In this document: piece after piece, positions 32,152-40,967 of the stretch
Position numbering within the stretch: position 1 is the stretch's first letter
Layout of the letters: each line of letters begins with the position of its first letter
Source of the DNA: an uncultured Oscillospiraceae bacterium
GTDB taxonomy: Bacteria; Bacillota; Clostridia; Oscillospirales; Ruminococcaceae
Direction of reading: 5' to 3'
Length of the DNA stretch: 42,216 nucleotides
Assembly: GCA_900542145.1 (NCBI GenBank)
Contig: UQMF01000019.1
Location: 1 to 42,216, forward strand
The notes under the pieces: model-generated
Database searches by the model: none
Told to the model about the DNA's origin: nothing
The model's input: only the letters and a program-made list of their open reading frames with translations
Program-made: the position numbers and the translations under genes

Positions 32152-33354
32152 TTACTCGGTCGGGATACGGGGCGCGAGGACCTCCAGCGCCTTCTGGAGC
32201 TGCGCGTCGGAGTCGTCGTCAACCGCGTCTGGCGTCGTGCCTGCGGTCAGTTCCACGGAGTAGTCCGGCTTCAGTCCCGTGTCGTTCCAGGTGCCGGATT
32301 TGGTGTATATCCTGCCCACGGAGAGAGTCAGCGCGCTTCCGTCGGAGAATTCGTATGTGTTCTGCATTACCGCCTTGCCGTAGGTGGTGGTGCCGATGAG
32401 CACAGCGCCGTATTCATCGCGCATCACTGCGGCGAAAAGCTCCGCGGCGGAGGCTGTTCCGGAATCCACCAGAACTGCCGCCGGGAGGTCAAGGGTTTCG
32501 GTGGCGTCAGTTTCGATCAGCGTCTTGCGGCTGCCGTCGGAGTATTCCACGGTCGCAGCGATTGCTGAGGGTACGAAGTTGTTCAGTATCGGCTTGAGGA
32601 CGCTGGTCACGCCGCCGCTGTTCTGGCGGACGTCTATCAGCAGAGCCTTCGCGCCGATGTTCTCAAGGGTTTTCAGAGCGTCGCTGAACTGCTCCGAGGT
32701 CTTGGCGTTGAAGGTGGTTATCTGGATATATCCAATGCTGTTGTCCAGCAGGCGGCAGTTGACGGATTCCACCTCCAGCTGCTGGCGGATAAGGTTGACG
32801 GTGATGTCGCCCTCCACGCCCTCGCGGAGTATCTGTAATGCCAGACGGGTGCCGGTTTCGCCGGAAAGCCTTTCAAGCGCCTGACCCGGCTCCATGCTGA
32901 GCAGGCTCTTTCCGTCGATGGCGGTGATTACGTCGCCTACCTTAACTCCGTTCAGCTCAGCGGAGCTGCCCTTGTATACGGTGGTGACGGTCAGGTATCC
33001 GCTGCCGTTTTCCTCGGCGTCGAATCCTGCTCCGAGGATAACGCCGTCGTAGCTCTGCTGAAGCTCGTAGTAAGCGGACGGAGTGGAATAGGACGCGTAT
33101 TTGTCGCCGATTCCTGCGATATAGCCGTTGATGGTGCTTGCCTCGAGAGCGTCGTCGCTGACGGTGCCGATGTAGTTCTGGCGGACCGCGGTGTCGATCT
33201 CGCGGAGCTTTGCGTAAACGCCCTCGTATTTCTCAGAGGTGCCGATCTTGGAGTTGTAGATATTCAGCGACACCGTCCAGGTGAGGACGAAGGTTATGGC
33301 ACAGCCGATGGCGACAAGGCTGATGGCAATGCCGAGGGAAATTTTCTTGTTCAA
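32152..33354 (-). CDS. S41 family C-terminal processing protease (CtpA-like)
   Basis: This membrane-anchored serine protease has 400 residues. A membrane helix is at about 8-30 and a PDZ-like domain at about 100-180. The S41 domain has Ser302 in SGTASAAE and Lys327 in YGKAVMQ, the catalytic pair. DVRQNSGG at 241-248 matches the usual DLRxNPGG. It sits 15 nt after ftsX. In many Firmicutes a CtpA protease and an M23 peptidase accompany ftsEX; no M23 gene is present here. Confidence 0.92.
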   Translation of the reverse strand: MNKKISLGIAISLVAIGCAITFVLTWTVSLNIYNSKIGTSEKYEGVYAKLREIDTAVRQNYIGTVSDDALEASTINGYIAGIGDKYASYSTPSAYYELQQSYDGVILGAGFDAEENGSGYLTVTTVYKGSSAELNGVKVGDVITAIDGKSLLSMEPGQALERLSGETGTRLALQILREGVEGDITVNLIRQQLEVESVNCRLLDNSIGYIQITTFNAKTSEQFSDALKTLENIGAKALLIDVRQNSGGVTSVLKPILNNFVPSAIAATVEYSDGSRKTLIETDATETLDLPAAVLVDSGTASAAELFAAVMRDEYGAVLIGTTTYGKAVMQNTYEFSDGSALTLSVGRIYTKSGTWNDTGLKPDYSVELTAGTTPDAVDDDSDAQLQKALEVLAPRIPTE

Positions 33355-33369
33355 GGTGCTGTTCCTTTC

Positions 33370-34272
33370 TCAGACCTTCAGGTACTTTCCGGTGCTGAAC
33401 ACGGTGCCGACGGCTCCGAGGAGCGCTCCGGCGCAGCAGTTCACCGCCAGGACTATCCACATTATGTCGCTGAATGGGATAAGTCCGTAGAATCCGAACA
33501 TCTGCCACAGGGTGAGGTCAGTGGAGAAAAGCGAGAACACGGCGTCGTATACCACCCAGGTGAGTCCCCAGGCGGCGGCTCCGGCGAGAATGCCGATGAA
33601 CATTCCCTCCACGAAGAACGGAGTCTTGATGAATCCGCTGGTGGCGCCGACGTAGCGCATTATGCTTATCTCGTTGCGGCGGGAGAATACGCTGGTGCGT
33701 ATCGTGTTGGAAACGATGACTATGCTGACGATGACCAGTGCGAGGAGCACTGCGCCTGCGATTATCGAGAAGGTGTTGCGTATCTCAATGAGTATTCCGG
33801 CGAAGTCATAGGGTGCCTGCACCTTTTCCACGCCCTCGATGGAGTTTATCTCGGTAACGACCTGGCGTATCCTGGATATATCGCTCACGCGCACCAGGAA
33901 GGTTTCCGGCATGGGGTTCTCGTCCAGGTAGTCCAGCAGCTCACTGTATTCTGCCATGTTTCCGCGGAACTCCTCCAGCGCCTCCTCCTTGGAGCGGTAG
34001 GTCACCTCGGAGATCTCGCCGTTCTTTTCCAGGACGGCGCGGATATGATCCTTCTGCTTCTGGGTGACGTCCTCGCCGAGGTATATTGCTATTTCGTTGG
34101 TATCCTCGATGTTCTTCATGATGGTGTTGACGTTCATCATCAGAAGCACTGAGCAGCCCACCAGCAGCAGGCTGACCATAAGAATGCTGAAGCTTGCAAA
34201 GGACATCAGCAGGTTTTTCCACACGGAGGATATTCCCTTTTTCACAAGGTATGTGACATTACTCGTCCTCAT
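33370..34272 (-). CDS. ftsX: Cell division protein FtsX
   Basis: FtsX is the membrane half of the FtsEX complex, which controls cell-wall hydrolases. The 300-residue protein has four membrane helices, near 22-44, 170-195, 225-250 and 268-290, and an extracellular loop (45-165) between the first two. ISIMRYVGATSGFIKTPFFV is the conserved segment before TM3. It overlaps the ftsE end by 14 nt. Confidence 0.95.
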   Translation of the reverse strand: MRTSNVTYLVKKGISSVWKNLLMSFASFSILMVSLLLVGCSVLLMMNVNTIMKNIEDTNEIAIYLGEDVTQKQKDHIRAVLEKNGEISEVTYRSKEEALEEFRGNMAEYSELLDYLDENPMPETFLVRVSDISRIRQVVTEINSIEGVEKVQAPYDFAGILIEIRNTFSIIAGAVLLALVIVSIVIVSNTIRTSVFSRRNEISIMRYVGATSGFIKTPFFVEGMFIGILAGAAAWGLTWVVYDAVFSLFSTDLTLWQMFGFYGLIPFSDIMWIVLAVNCCAGALLGAVGTVFSTGKYLKV

Positions 34273-34948
34273 CTGAACCTCCGATATTGTCGTCGAATGT
34301 GATCGAGCCGTCCTGGATATTGATTATCCTGCCGCCGAAGTGCTTCACAAGGTCGTGCTCGTGGGTGACCATGATTATCGTGGTGCCGGCGGAGCGGTTG
34401 ATATCCTTGAGAAGCTCAACTATTTCATAGGACAGCCGGGGGTCGATGTTGCCGGTCGGCTCGTCTGCGATGATGAGCCCCGGGTCGTTGGCGAGCGCCC
34501 TTGCGATGGCGACGCGCTGCTGCTCGCCGCCGGAAAGCTCCTTGGGCTTGCTGCGCGCCTTGTGCGCGAGATCCACCAGATTCAGGACGTAGGGTACGCG
34601 CTGTTTTATGAAGCGCGTGCTCTGGTCGGCGATACGCAGCACGAACGCAACGTTTTCGTACACGTTAAGCTCCTGTATCAGCCGGAAATCCTGGAACACC
34701 ATGCCGATGGAACGGCGGAATTTTGCGATCTTGTTACCCTTGACCTTGGCGAGGTTGTATCCGTTGACGAACACTCTGCCGGAGGTCGGGGTAATTTCAC
34801 GGGTCATGAGCTTTACGAGCGTGGATTTGCCGGCGCCGCTTCCGCCCACGATGAACACGAATTCCCCGTCGTTTATTCGCAGGTTGACGTCTTGCAGTGC
34901 GTCTACTCCGCTTGAGTAGTGCACGTTGACATTTTTGAGTTCTACCAT
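34259..34948 (-). CDS. ftsE: Cell division ATP-binding protein FtsE
   Basis: FtsE is the ATPase of FtsEX. The 229-residue protein has Walker A GGSGAGKS at 35-42, signature LSGGEQQR at 138-145 and Walker B LIIADEPTG from 158. YSSGVDALQDVNLRI near the start is typical of FtsE. It is the first gene of the ftsEX-protease-greA-lysS run; a weak candidate promoter lies in the 150-nt gap upstream. Confidence 0.97.
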   Translation of the reverse strand: MVELKNVNVHYSSGVDALQDVNLRINDGEFVFIVGGSGAGKSTLVKLMTREITPTSGRVFVNGYNLAKVKGNKIAKFRRSIGMVFQDFRLIQELNVYENVAFVLRIADQSTRFIKQRVPYVLNLVDLAHKARSKPKELSGGEQQRVAIARALANDPGLIIADEPTGNIDPRLSYEIVELLKDINRSAGTTIIMVTHEHDLVKHFGGRIINIQDGSITFDDNIGGSDEDE

Positions 34949-35043
34949 TGTTATTCTCCCTCAAAACATCATATATTTTCCCTTGCTTATATCTGTGAAC
35001 AGGCTTTTTCTGATTTTTTTACAGCCCTCTATAACACTTCAAA

Positions 35044-35070
35044 GGCTGTCCCGCGGAGAGCGGGGCAGCC
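35044..35070 (-). terminator. Hairpin terminator of the regulator gene
   Basis: GGCTGTCCCGC 35044-35054 pairs with GCGGGGCAGCC 35060-35070 over GGAGA, 11 bp with one GU. On the minus strand it lies 28 nt past the stop at 35099 and is followed only by TTTGAAG, so termination may be partial and allow read-through to ftsE. Confidence 0.6.
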
Positions 35071-35098
35071 GGATTTTGCAGTAATAACGCCTGCCCCA

Positions 35099-36184
35099 TC
35101 AGAATTTGGTGGGGTTTGCGGCGAGGTATTTCTTGACCATCAGCGCGATCTTGAAGATGATGGCATGGTCGAATTCACGCAGATCCAGTCCGGTCAGCTT
35201 CTTGATCTTGTCCAGACGGTAAACCAGCGTGTTTCTGTGCACGAACAGCTTTCTGGAGGTTTCGGAAACGTTCAGGCTGTTCTCGAAGAACTTCTGGATA
35301 GTGAACAGCGTTTCGTGGTCGAGGGACTCAATGCTGTTCTTCTTGAACACTTCCTTGAGGAAGGTTTCGCACAGGGTGGTCGGCAGGTGGTAGATAAGAC
35401 GCGCGATACCGAGGTTGTCGTAGCTTACGATGTTCTTGTCGGTGTCGAATACCTTTCCTACTTCCAGGGCGGTCTGCGCCTCCTTGAAGGAGCGCGCCAG
35501 GTCCTTTACGCCGACAACGGGCGTGCCTATGCCGACGTTCACCTTGGTGAAGAACTCGCTGGAAAGCGTGTCGGAGATGGAACGCGCCAGCTTCTCCAGG
35601 TCGCGGACGTCGATGTTGTTCTTGACCTCCTTGACGAGGACGATGTCGGTTTCGGTGATATTGAATACGAAATCCTTGTTCTTGTCCGGGAACAGGTTCT
35701 GGATAACGTCGTAGGCGGAAACGTCGTTGGAGGAAATTACGCTGATAAGGAACACGACTCTGCTGATATCGGAGTTGAAGTGCAGCTCGCGCGCCTTGAG
35801 GCTGATGTCGCCCGGGAGCACGTTGTCCAGGATTATGTTCTTGACGAAGTTGTTGCGGTCGTACTTCTCGTCGTAGTACTGCTTGATACCGGAGAGGGAT
35901 ATCGCGATAACGCTGGCGTACTTTCCGGCAGGCTCGTCAGTGCCCTCCACGAATACCGCGTAGTCCGGCTTAACATGGATACCAAAAGGCTTGTAGGTGT
36001 ATCCGTCGCGGATAAACACCTCGTGGGAGTCGCCCAGTTCAATGGGGAAGAAATCATTCCCTCCGCCTACTCTTGTGAGATCGCTGCAAGCGATGATGGT
36101 GCCGTTTTCGTCGATTACGCCGATAACGCGGTTAACTGCGTCCTTCATCTGGTGGACGATACCCTGGAAAAGTCTGTTTGACAT
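35099..36184 (-). CDS. PucR/CdaR-type transcriptional regulator
   Basis: The ATG at 36184 follows AGAGGT and gives 361 residues. Starts further upstream lie in the hairpin-rich leader. Residues 1-110 or so have a sensor-like region (NRVIGVIDENGTIIACSD). The middle (about 150-250) resembles the degenerate GGDEF-like domain of the CdaR family. The C-terminal helix-turn-helix reads SETSRKLFVHRNTLVYRLDK. Known members sense sugar diacids, glycerate or purine catabolites, but no such catabolic genes are nearby; it lies upstream of ftsE. Confidence 0.85.
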   Translation of the reverse strand: MSNRLFQGIVHQMKDAVNRVIGVIDENGTIIACSDLTRVGGGNDFFPIELGDSHEVFIRDGYTYKPFGIHVKPDYAVFVEGTDEPAGKYASVIAISLSGIKQYYDEKYDRNNFVKNIILDNVLPGDISLKARELHFNSDISRVVFLISVISSNDVSAYDVIQNLFPDKNKDFVFNITETDIVLVKEVKNNIDVRDLEKLARSISDTLSSEFFTKVNVGIGTPVVGVKDLARSFKEAQTALEVGKVFDTDKNIVSYDNLGIARLIYHLPTTLCETFLKEVFKKNSIESLDHETLFTIQKFFENSLNVSETSRKLFVHRNTLVYRLDKIKKLTGLDLREFDHAIIFKIALMVKKYLAANPTKF

Positions 36185-36329
36185 TTCTGTTACCTCTTTC
36201 TGCGAAAGCTGCGCTGCGCCAATGCCCGTACCTCCCCTGTCAAAGACCCCTCTGGGTCGGAAGATATGCAGCTGACGACTGCGCATGTTTTATGATTCCC
36301 CTGCCCGGAGCGGGCAGAATTATTCCCTA
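36185..36329 (-). promoter_or_regulatory. Long structured leader of the regulator gene
   Basis: About 145 nt of leader contain two perfect hairpins. CTGCCCG 36301-36307/CGGGCAG 36311-36317 lies close to the start site, and GACCC/GGGTC around 36246-36259 over CTCT. No open frame with a site is seen. Confidence 0.5.
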
Positions 36330-36335
36330 ATCTAT

Positions 36336-36364
36336 ATTGTACTAAAAAAATCAAAAAAAATCAA
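36336..36364 (-). promoter_or_regulatory. Promoter of the PucR/CdaR-type gene
   Basis: On the minus strand TTGATT (36364-36359) and TACAAT (36341-36336) are 17 nt apart. A long A/T tract fills the spacer. Confidence 0.8.
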
Positions 36365-36412
36365 GGGTTTTTTATCTATTATGTAAAAGTTTCTTTATTT
36401 TTTTCGGTATGC

Positions 36413-36441
36413 TTGCAAATTGAGCTGAAAAGTAATATAAT
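36413..36441 (+). promoter_or_regulatory. Promoter of metG
   Basis: TTGCAA 36413-36418 and TATAAT 36436-36441 are 17 nt apart. A second TATAAT lies at 36454-36459. The leader, about 75 nt, holds one hairpin, ACAGGA 36465-36470/TCCTGT 36478-36483. No T-box leader is present. Confidence 0.85.
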
Positions 36442-36522
36442 AAAATAGCATAATATAATCACGGACAGGATATCATTTCCTGTTGATTATCACTAATTGT
36501 AGAAAAAGAGGTAAGTATAACA

Positions 36523-38466
36523 ATGTGTAATTGCAGCAAGGGAAAATATTACATCACCACCCCGATATACTATCCGTCGGGCAATCCGCATATCGGTCAC
36601 TGCTACACCACCGTGGCATGCGACACCATCGCGCGTTTCAAGAGAATGCAGGGCTATGACGTGATGTTCCTCACCGGAACGGACGAGCACGGTCAGAAAA
36701 TAGAGCTTAAGGCAGAGGAAAAGGGCGTCACCCCGAAGGAGTACGTTGACGAGATCGTTGCGAACTTCAAGCGCCTTTGGGAAACCATGGGCATAAGCTA
36801 CGACAGATTTATCCGCACCACGGACGACTACCACGTTTCCGCCGTGCAGAAGATATTCAGGACCCTGTACGACAAGGGCTACATCTACAAGGGCGAGTAC
36901 ACCGGCAAGTACTGCACTCCCTGCGAGAGCTTCTGGACCGAGAGCCAGCTGGTAAACGGCAAGTGCCCCGACTGCGGCAGAGATGTCATCGACGCCCACG
37001 AGGAGGCGTACTTCCTGCGCCTGTCCGATTACGCGGACAAGGTCGAGAAGTTCCTCACCGAAACGGACTACCTCCAGCCCAAGAGCCGCGTGAACGAGAT
37101 GGTAAACAACTTCATCAAGCCCGGACTCGAGGACCTCTGCGTATCCAGAACCAGCTTCAAGTGGGGCGTTCCGGTGGATTTCGACCCCGGTCACGTCGTT
37201 TACGTCTGGGTGGACGCGCTCTCCAACTATATTACCGCGCTGGGCTACGACAACGACAAGTACGACGATTTCAGCAAGTACTGGCCGGCTGATCTGCACA
37301 TGACCGCGAAGGAGATCGTGAGATTCCACTCCATCGTATGGCCGATAATCCTGATGATGCTCGACCTGCCGCTGCCGAAGCACCTTTACGGTCACGGCTG
37401 GATAAACTTCAACGGACAGAAGATGTCCAAGTCCCTGGGCAACGTCATCGACCCGTTCGTTCTCGCAGAGCGCTACGGTTCTGACGCGGTGCGTTACCAG
37501 ATACTCCGCGACATGCCCTACGGCTCAGACTGCAACTTCTCCAACGAGATCATGATAGGCAGAATAAACACCGACCTCGCGAACGACCTGGGCAACCTGG
37601 TTTCCAGAACCGTTGCGATGGCTGACAAGTACTTCGGCGGAACTCTCCCCGAGGAGAAGAAGCCGGAGCCTATCGACGACGAGCTCCGCTCCATGGCTGC
37701 GGCGCTCAGGGAGCAGGTTTCCGGGCTCATCGAGGAAGCGCAGCTCTCCAAGGCGCTTGAGGAGATATTCAAGGTAGTTTCCCGCGCGAACAAGTATATT
37801 GACGAAACCGCTCCGTGGGTTCTCGCCAAGAGCGAGGAGAACATGCCCAGACTTGCGGCAGTGCTCTACAACCTGCTTGAGAGCATTCGTATCTGCTCCG
37901 GACTGCTGTTCCCGTTCATGCCCAAGACCATGCCGAAGGTATGGGAGCAGATCGGCGCAGACGAGAGCATGACCGAATACGACACACTGGGAACATTCGG
38001 CGTACTTCCGCAGAACGTGACCGTACACAAGGGCGAGGTGCTGTTCCCGAGAATCGACATGGAGAAGGAGATAGACGAGCTGAACAGCCTGCTCACTCCG
38101 GCAAAGACTATCCGCGAGGACGAGGACCTCGACAAGGCGAACGTGATATCCATCGACCAGTTCGCAGAGGTAAAGCTGCGCAGCGGCGAGATCACCGCCT
38201 GCGAAAAGGTGAAGAAGTCCAAGAAGCTGCTGAAGCTCACCGTTGACGACGGCAGAAACGGCAGACAGATAGTTTCCGGTATCGCTTCCTGGTATCAGCC
38301 GGAGGACCTCATCGGAAAGAAGATAGTATTCGTGGCTAACCTTGCTCCGGCAAAGCTCTGCGGAGAACTCAGCGAGGGCATGATACTTGCCTGCGACGCC
38401 GGCGAGAACGACGTCCGCGTACTGTTCCTTGACAAGGACGTACCGAACGGAAGCACGATAAGATAA
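36523..38466 (+). CDS. metG: Methionyl-tRNA synthetase
   Basis: The enzyme charges tRNA-Met, including the initiator. The 647-residue class I enzyme has HIGH at 23-26 and KMSKS at 300-304. The zinc knuckle uses Cys131/Cys134/Cys148/Cys151. The C-terminal EMAP/Trbp-like tRNA-binding domain starts around 545 (IDQFAEVKLRSGEITACEKV). AAGAGGT at 36506-36512 precedes the ATG. It diverges from the PucR-type regulator. Confidence 0.98.
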   Translation: MCNCSKGKYYITTPIYYPSGNPHIGHCYTTVACDTIARFKRMQGYDVMFLTGTDEHGQKIELKAEEKGVTPKEYVDEIVANFKRLWETMGISYDRFIRTTDDYHVSAVQKIFRTLYDKGYIYKGEYTGKYCTPCESFWTESQLVNGKCPDCGRDVIDAHEEAYFLRLSDYADKVEKFLTETDYLQPKSRVNEMVNNFIKPGLEDLCVSRTSFKWGVPVDFDPGHVVYVWVDALSNYITALGYDNDKYDDFSKYWPADLHMTAKEIVRFHSIVWPIILMMLDLPLPKHLYGHGWINFNGQKMSKSLGNVIDPFVLAERYGSDAVRYQILRDMPYGSDCNFSNEIMIGRINTDLANDLGNLVSRTVAMADKYFGGTLPEEKKPEPIDDELRSMAAALREQVSGLIEEAQLSKALEEIFKVVSRANKYIDETAPWVLAKSEENMPRLAAVLYNLLESIRICSGLLFPFMPKTMPKVWEQIGADESMTEYDTLGTFGVLPQNVTVHKGEVLFPRIDMEKEIDELNSLLTPAKTIREDEDLDKANVISIDQFAEVKLRSGEITACEKVKKSKKLLKLTVDDGRNGRQIVSGIASWYQPEDLIGKKIVFVANLAPAKLCGELSEGMILACDAGENDVRVLFLDKDVPNGSTIR

Positions 38467-38472
38467 TTCGTA

Positions 38473-38495
38473 ATGCGTAATTATGAATTACGCAT
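38473..38495. repeat. 10-bp perfect inverted repeat after metG
   Basis: ATGCGTAATT 38473-38482 and AATTACGCAT 38486-38495 flank ATG. There is no T-run. Similar AATTCGTAAT-type palindromes recur between genes in several anaerobes; whether this is a mobile remnant or an mRNA hairpin cannot be decided from one copy. Confidence 0.65.
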
Positions 38496-38513
38496 AGATC
38501 AGGGGGTGGTTTT

Positions 38514-39149
38514 TTGGATATATCGAGAATGGCGAACATATCGGCAGTGAACCAGACCACGTTGACGCATTCCGCCGAGCACCGCACGCAGGAGAAATCC
38601 TCAACGCTTGCGGCGGATCATACCGACGCATTCATCAAATCCGAGGGGACTTTCACCCCGGCGTATACCAAGAAATCCGCCCAGAAACAGACGAGCGACA
38701 ACAACCTCACCCAGCGCGAGGACAGCGAGGACAAAGTCGGCGCAGTAAAGCAGAACGAGGGAAAGAGCCGTCTGGAGCTAATGACCCAGGGCGTGCAGCA
38801 CATAATCCGGGCGATGTTCGTCAAGCAGGGCGAGGTCATCACCGGGAACGTCCCCAGCGTAGGCGCGAAGCTTTACGCAGAGGAACTGCTGTCCCAGATA
38901 AGAAAGCTATACGGGAATACCGAGGCGGACGAGAATTCCATGCAGTACTGGTCGGCGGAGAACACTGCGGACCGCCTGCTGACCTTCTTTGACTGCGTTT
39001 CGGTGGAGGGCGATAAATACGAACTGCTGGACAGGAGCTTTCGTGGCGCATTCAACGACACCGAGCGGCTTTTCGGCGGCAGGGGGCGGCTTCCTCTGGA
39101 AAGCTACGAAACAAAGGCGCTGGTAATGGAGCGCTATTTCACGAGATAA
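38514..39149 (+). CDS. DUF5610-like hypothetical protein, TTG start
   Basis: The 211-residue frame is read from the TTG at 38514, which has AGGGGGT 7 nt upstream. An in-frame ATG at 38529 lacks a good site. The first 85 residues are polar and disordered-looking. The C-terminal part has SAENTADRLLTFFDCV, LLDRSFRGAFNDTERLFGG and LPLESYETKALVMERY, a spacing I associate with the DUF5610 domain. Function is unknown. tatD follows after 1 nt, so the two are probably coupled. Confidence 0.65.
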   Translation: MDISRMANISAVNQTTLTHSAEHRTQEKSSTLAADHTDAFIKSEGTFTPAYTKKSAQKQTSDNNLTQREDSEDKVGAVKQNEGKSRLELMTQGVQHIIRAMFVKQGEVITGNVPSVGAKLYAEELLSQIRKLYGNTEADENSMQYWSAENTADRLLTFFDCVSVEGDKYELLDRSFRGAFNDTERLFGGRGRLPLESYETKALVMERYFTR

Positions 39150-39150
39150 T

Positions 39151-39909
39151 ATGGGAATATTCGACACACACGCGCACTACCTCCGGGAGGATTTCGGCGA
39201 GGGGCTGGACAGCCTGCTTTCCGGAATGCCGGAGATGGGCGTTGAAAAGATAATGGCGGTGGGCTACGACCTGGCTTCCTCGGAGGAGGAAGCGGCGCTT
39301 GCCCGGAGGTATCCGTTCATCACTGCGGCGGCAGGCGTTCACCCGGAGAACTGCGCCGGACTTCCGGAGGACTGGCTCTCCCGGATAGAGGGGCTGCTGA
39401 AGCTCCCGGAGGTGACGGCGCTTGGCGAGATCGGGCTTGACCGTCACTACGATGGCTACGACGCCGCGCTCCAGGCGGAGGTGTTTGAACGGCAGCTTAT
39501 TCTGGCGCAGAAGCTGGACATGCCGGTGATAATCCACAGCCGGGACGCCTGCGAGGACACCATGGCGCTGCTGCGGAAATACAGACCCCGGGGCGTTATG
39601 CACTGCTTTTCCTACAGCCCGGAGATCGCCCGGGAGGTTGTCCGGCTGGGATTGTACGTCGGATTCACGGGAGTGCTCACGTTCAAGAATTCCAGGAAGG
39701 CTTGGGCTGCCTGCGCGGAAGTCCCGGCGGACAGGCTGCTTCTGGAAACGGACAGCCCCTACATGGCGCCGGTGCCGCACCGGGGGGAGAAGTCCCACAG
39801 CGGCATGATAAAGTACACCGCGGCGAAGATGGCGGAGATAAAGGGAGTTTCCACTGAGGAAATGATCGACATCTGCCGGGAGAACGGCGAAAGGCTGTTC
39901 GGCAACTGA
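39151..39909 (+). CDS. TatD family metal-dependent hydrolase/DNase
   Basis: The 252-residue TIM-barrel protein has the full metal set: D5-x-H7-x-H9 (DTHAHY), Glu93 (GEIGLD), His129 (VIIHSRDA), His151 (MHCFS) and Asp201 (LLETDSPYMAP). TatD enzymes are 3'-5' DNases or RNases in repair and RNA quality control. It starts right after the DUF5610-like stop with no gap for a separate promoter. In many Firmicutes tatD lies near metG, as here. Confidence 0.95.
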   Translation: MGIFDTHAHYLREDFGEGLDSLLSGMPEMGVEKIMAVGYDLASSEEEAALARRYPFITAAAGVHPENCAGLPEDWLSRIEGLLKLPEVTALGEIGLDRHYDGYDAALQAEVFERQLILAQKLDMPVIIHSRDACEDTMALLRKYRPRGVMHCFSYSPEIAREVVRLGLYVGFTGVLTFKNSRKAWAACAEVPADRLLLETDSPYMAPVPHRGEKSHSGMIKYTAAKMAEIKGVSTEEMIDICRENGERLFGN

Positions 39910-39979
39910 TAAGTGATATGTCCGGCGTATTACCGGGCATTATCAATATAATAAGGACATAATGCGATTTGGAGGAAAC
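39910..39979 (+). promoter_or_regulatory. Gap before the CBS protein, with a -10-like box
   Basis: TATAAT at 39947-39952 is present but lacks a good -35. A small hairpin (CCGG CGTATTA CCGG) lies at 39922-39936. GGAGG at 39971-39975 serves the next ATG. Confidence 0.4.
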
Positions 39980-40966
39980 ATGGACGCAGACGGCAATCGA
40001 AGTAACACGCAGAACGACGACGAAAAGCAGACCCACAGCGTGCGCAGATTCCTGCTGGGCTGGCTGGTGGCGCTGAACAAGGGAATCACCAGGCTGCTGA
40101 AAAAGGCGCTGGGGTCGGATTACATCGCGGTCACCGAGGACGAAGTCCTCGACATGGTGAACGCGCTGGCGCAGACCCCGGACGATGATGGCGACGGCGA
40201 AAACGTCATAGAGGAAAGTTCAGCGAAGATGATAAACAACATCTTCGAGTTCAAGGACCTCACCGCCGGGGACGTAATGACGCACCGCACGAATATTGTG
40301 GGCGTGGATATGTCCGTCAGCCTGGACGATATCATCTACCTGGCGCTGGATATGGGATTTTCGCGCATACCTGTGTATGAGGAAAGTATCGACAAGATAG
40401 TCGGAATCATCATCGTCAAGGACCTGCTATGCCTGGTCGGAAAGGACCGCGAAACCCTGGATTCATTCGATATCCACGACTTTATCCGGGACGTGAATTT
40501 CGTGCCGGAGTCCTGTCCGTGTTCCGATGTGTTCAAATCGCTGACCAGCCTGAAATCCGGAATGGCGGTGGTGGCTGACGAATACGGCGGCACCGCCGGA
40601 ATCGTCACGCTGGAGGACATCATCGAGGCAGTCATGGGTAATATCCAGGACGAGTACGACGACGAGAAATCCGACATCGTGCTGATCGGCGACGGAGTAT
40701 ACGAGGTATCCGGCGAAGCAGACCCGGACGAGGTGTTCGGGCTGTTCGGCGTGGAGCTTCCGGAGGAGCACGAATACGAAACGATCGCCGGATTCGTCAC
40801 GGATAAGCTGGGATTCTGCCCCGAGGGGGACGAGGTCACTCCGCCCAGCGTTGAATACGAGGGCGTAAAGCTTGTCGTCATGCAGGTGGAGGATCGCTGC
40901 ATTCAGAAGATAAGGGCGTCGAGGGTGCCGCAGGGAGAGAGCGCCCCGGCGGCAGATGAGGACTGA
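39980..40966 (+). CDS. CorC/HlyC-type CBS domain protein, no membrane domain
   Basis: The start at 39980 has GGAGG 4 nt upstream. An ATG at 39962 is less well placed. The 328 residues begin with a polar tail and a short hydrophobic stretch (21-42), then two CBS domains (about 94-155 and 160-215) and the CorC_HlyC transporter-associated domain (about 225-310, DEVFGLFGVELPEEHEYETI). The DUF21 membrane domain of full-length relatives is missing, as in CorC proteins. A role in Mg or Co handling is inferred. Confidence 0.88.
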   Translation: MDADGNRSNTQNDDEKQTHSVRRFLLGWLVALNKGITRLLKKALGSDYIAVTEDEVLDMVNALAQTPDDDGDGENVIEESSAKMINNIFEFKDLTAGDVMTHRTNIVGVDMSVSLDDIIYLALDMGFSRIPVYEESIDKIVGIIIVKDLLCLVGKDRETLDSFDIHDFIRDVNFVPESCPCSDVFKSLTSLKSGMAVVADEYGGTAGIVTLEDIIEAVMGNIQDEYDDEKSDIVLIGDGVYEVSGEADPDEVFGLFGVELPEEHEYETIAGFVTDKLGFCPEGDEVTPPSVEYEGVKLVVMQVEDRCIQKIRASRVPQGESAPAADED

Positions 40967-40967
40967 T

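Noticed and set aside
30936..32399. 487-residue plus-strand frame opposite lysS, greA and the protease gene
   Set aside because: The minus-strand products are clear housekeeping proteins with catalytic motifs; the opposite frame resembles no protein.
34949..35040. Promoter for ftsE on the minus strand
   Set aside because: TTCACA and TATATG can be found at about 18 nt, but the match is too weak to list as a feature.
34919..36181. 420-residue plus-strand frame opposite the PucR-type gene
   Set aside because: It mirrors the regulator, which has a recognisable helix-turn-helix, a promoter and a ribosome site.
36448..36522. Possible T-box leader before metG
   Set aside because: No T-box consensus, specifier loop or terminator is visible in the short leader; lysS has none either.
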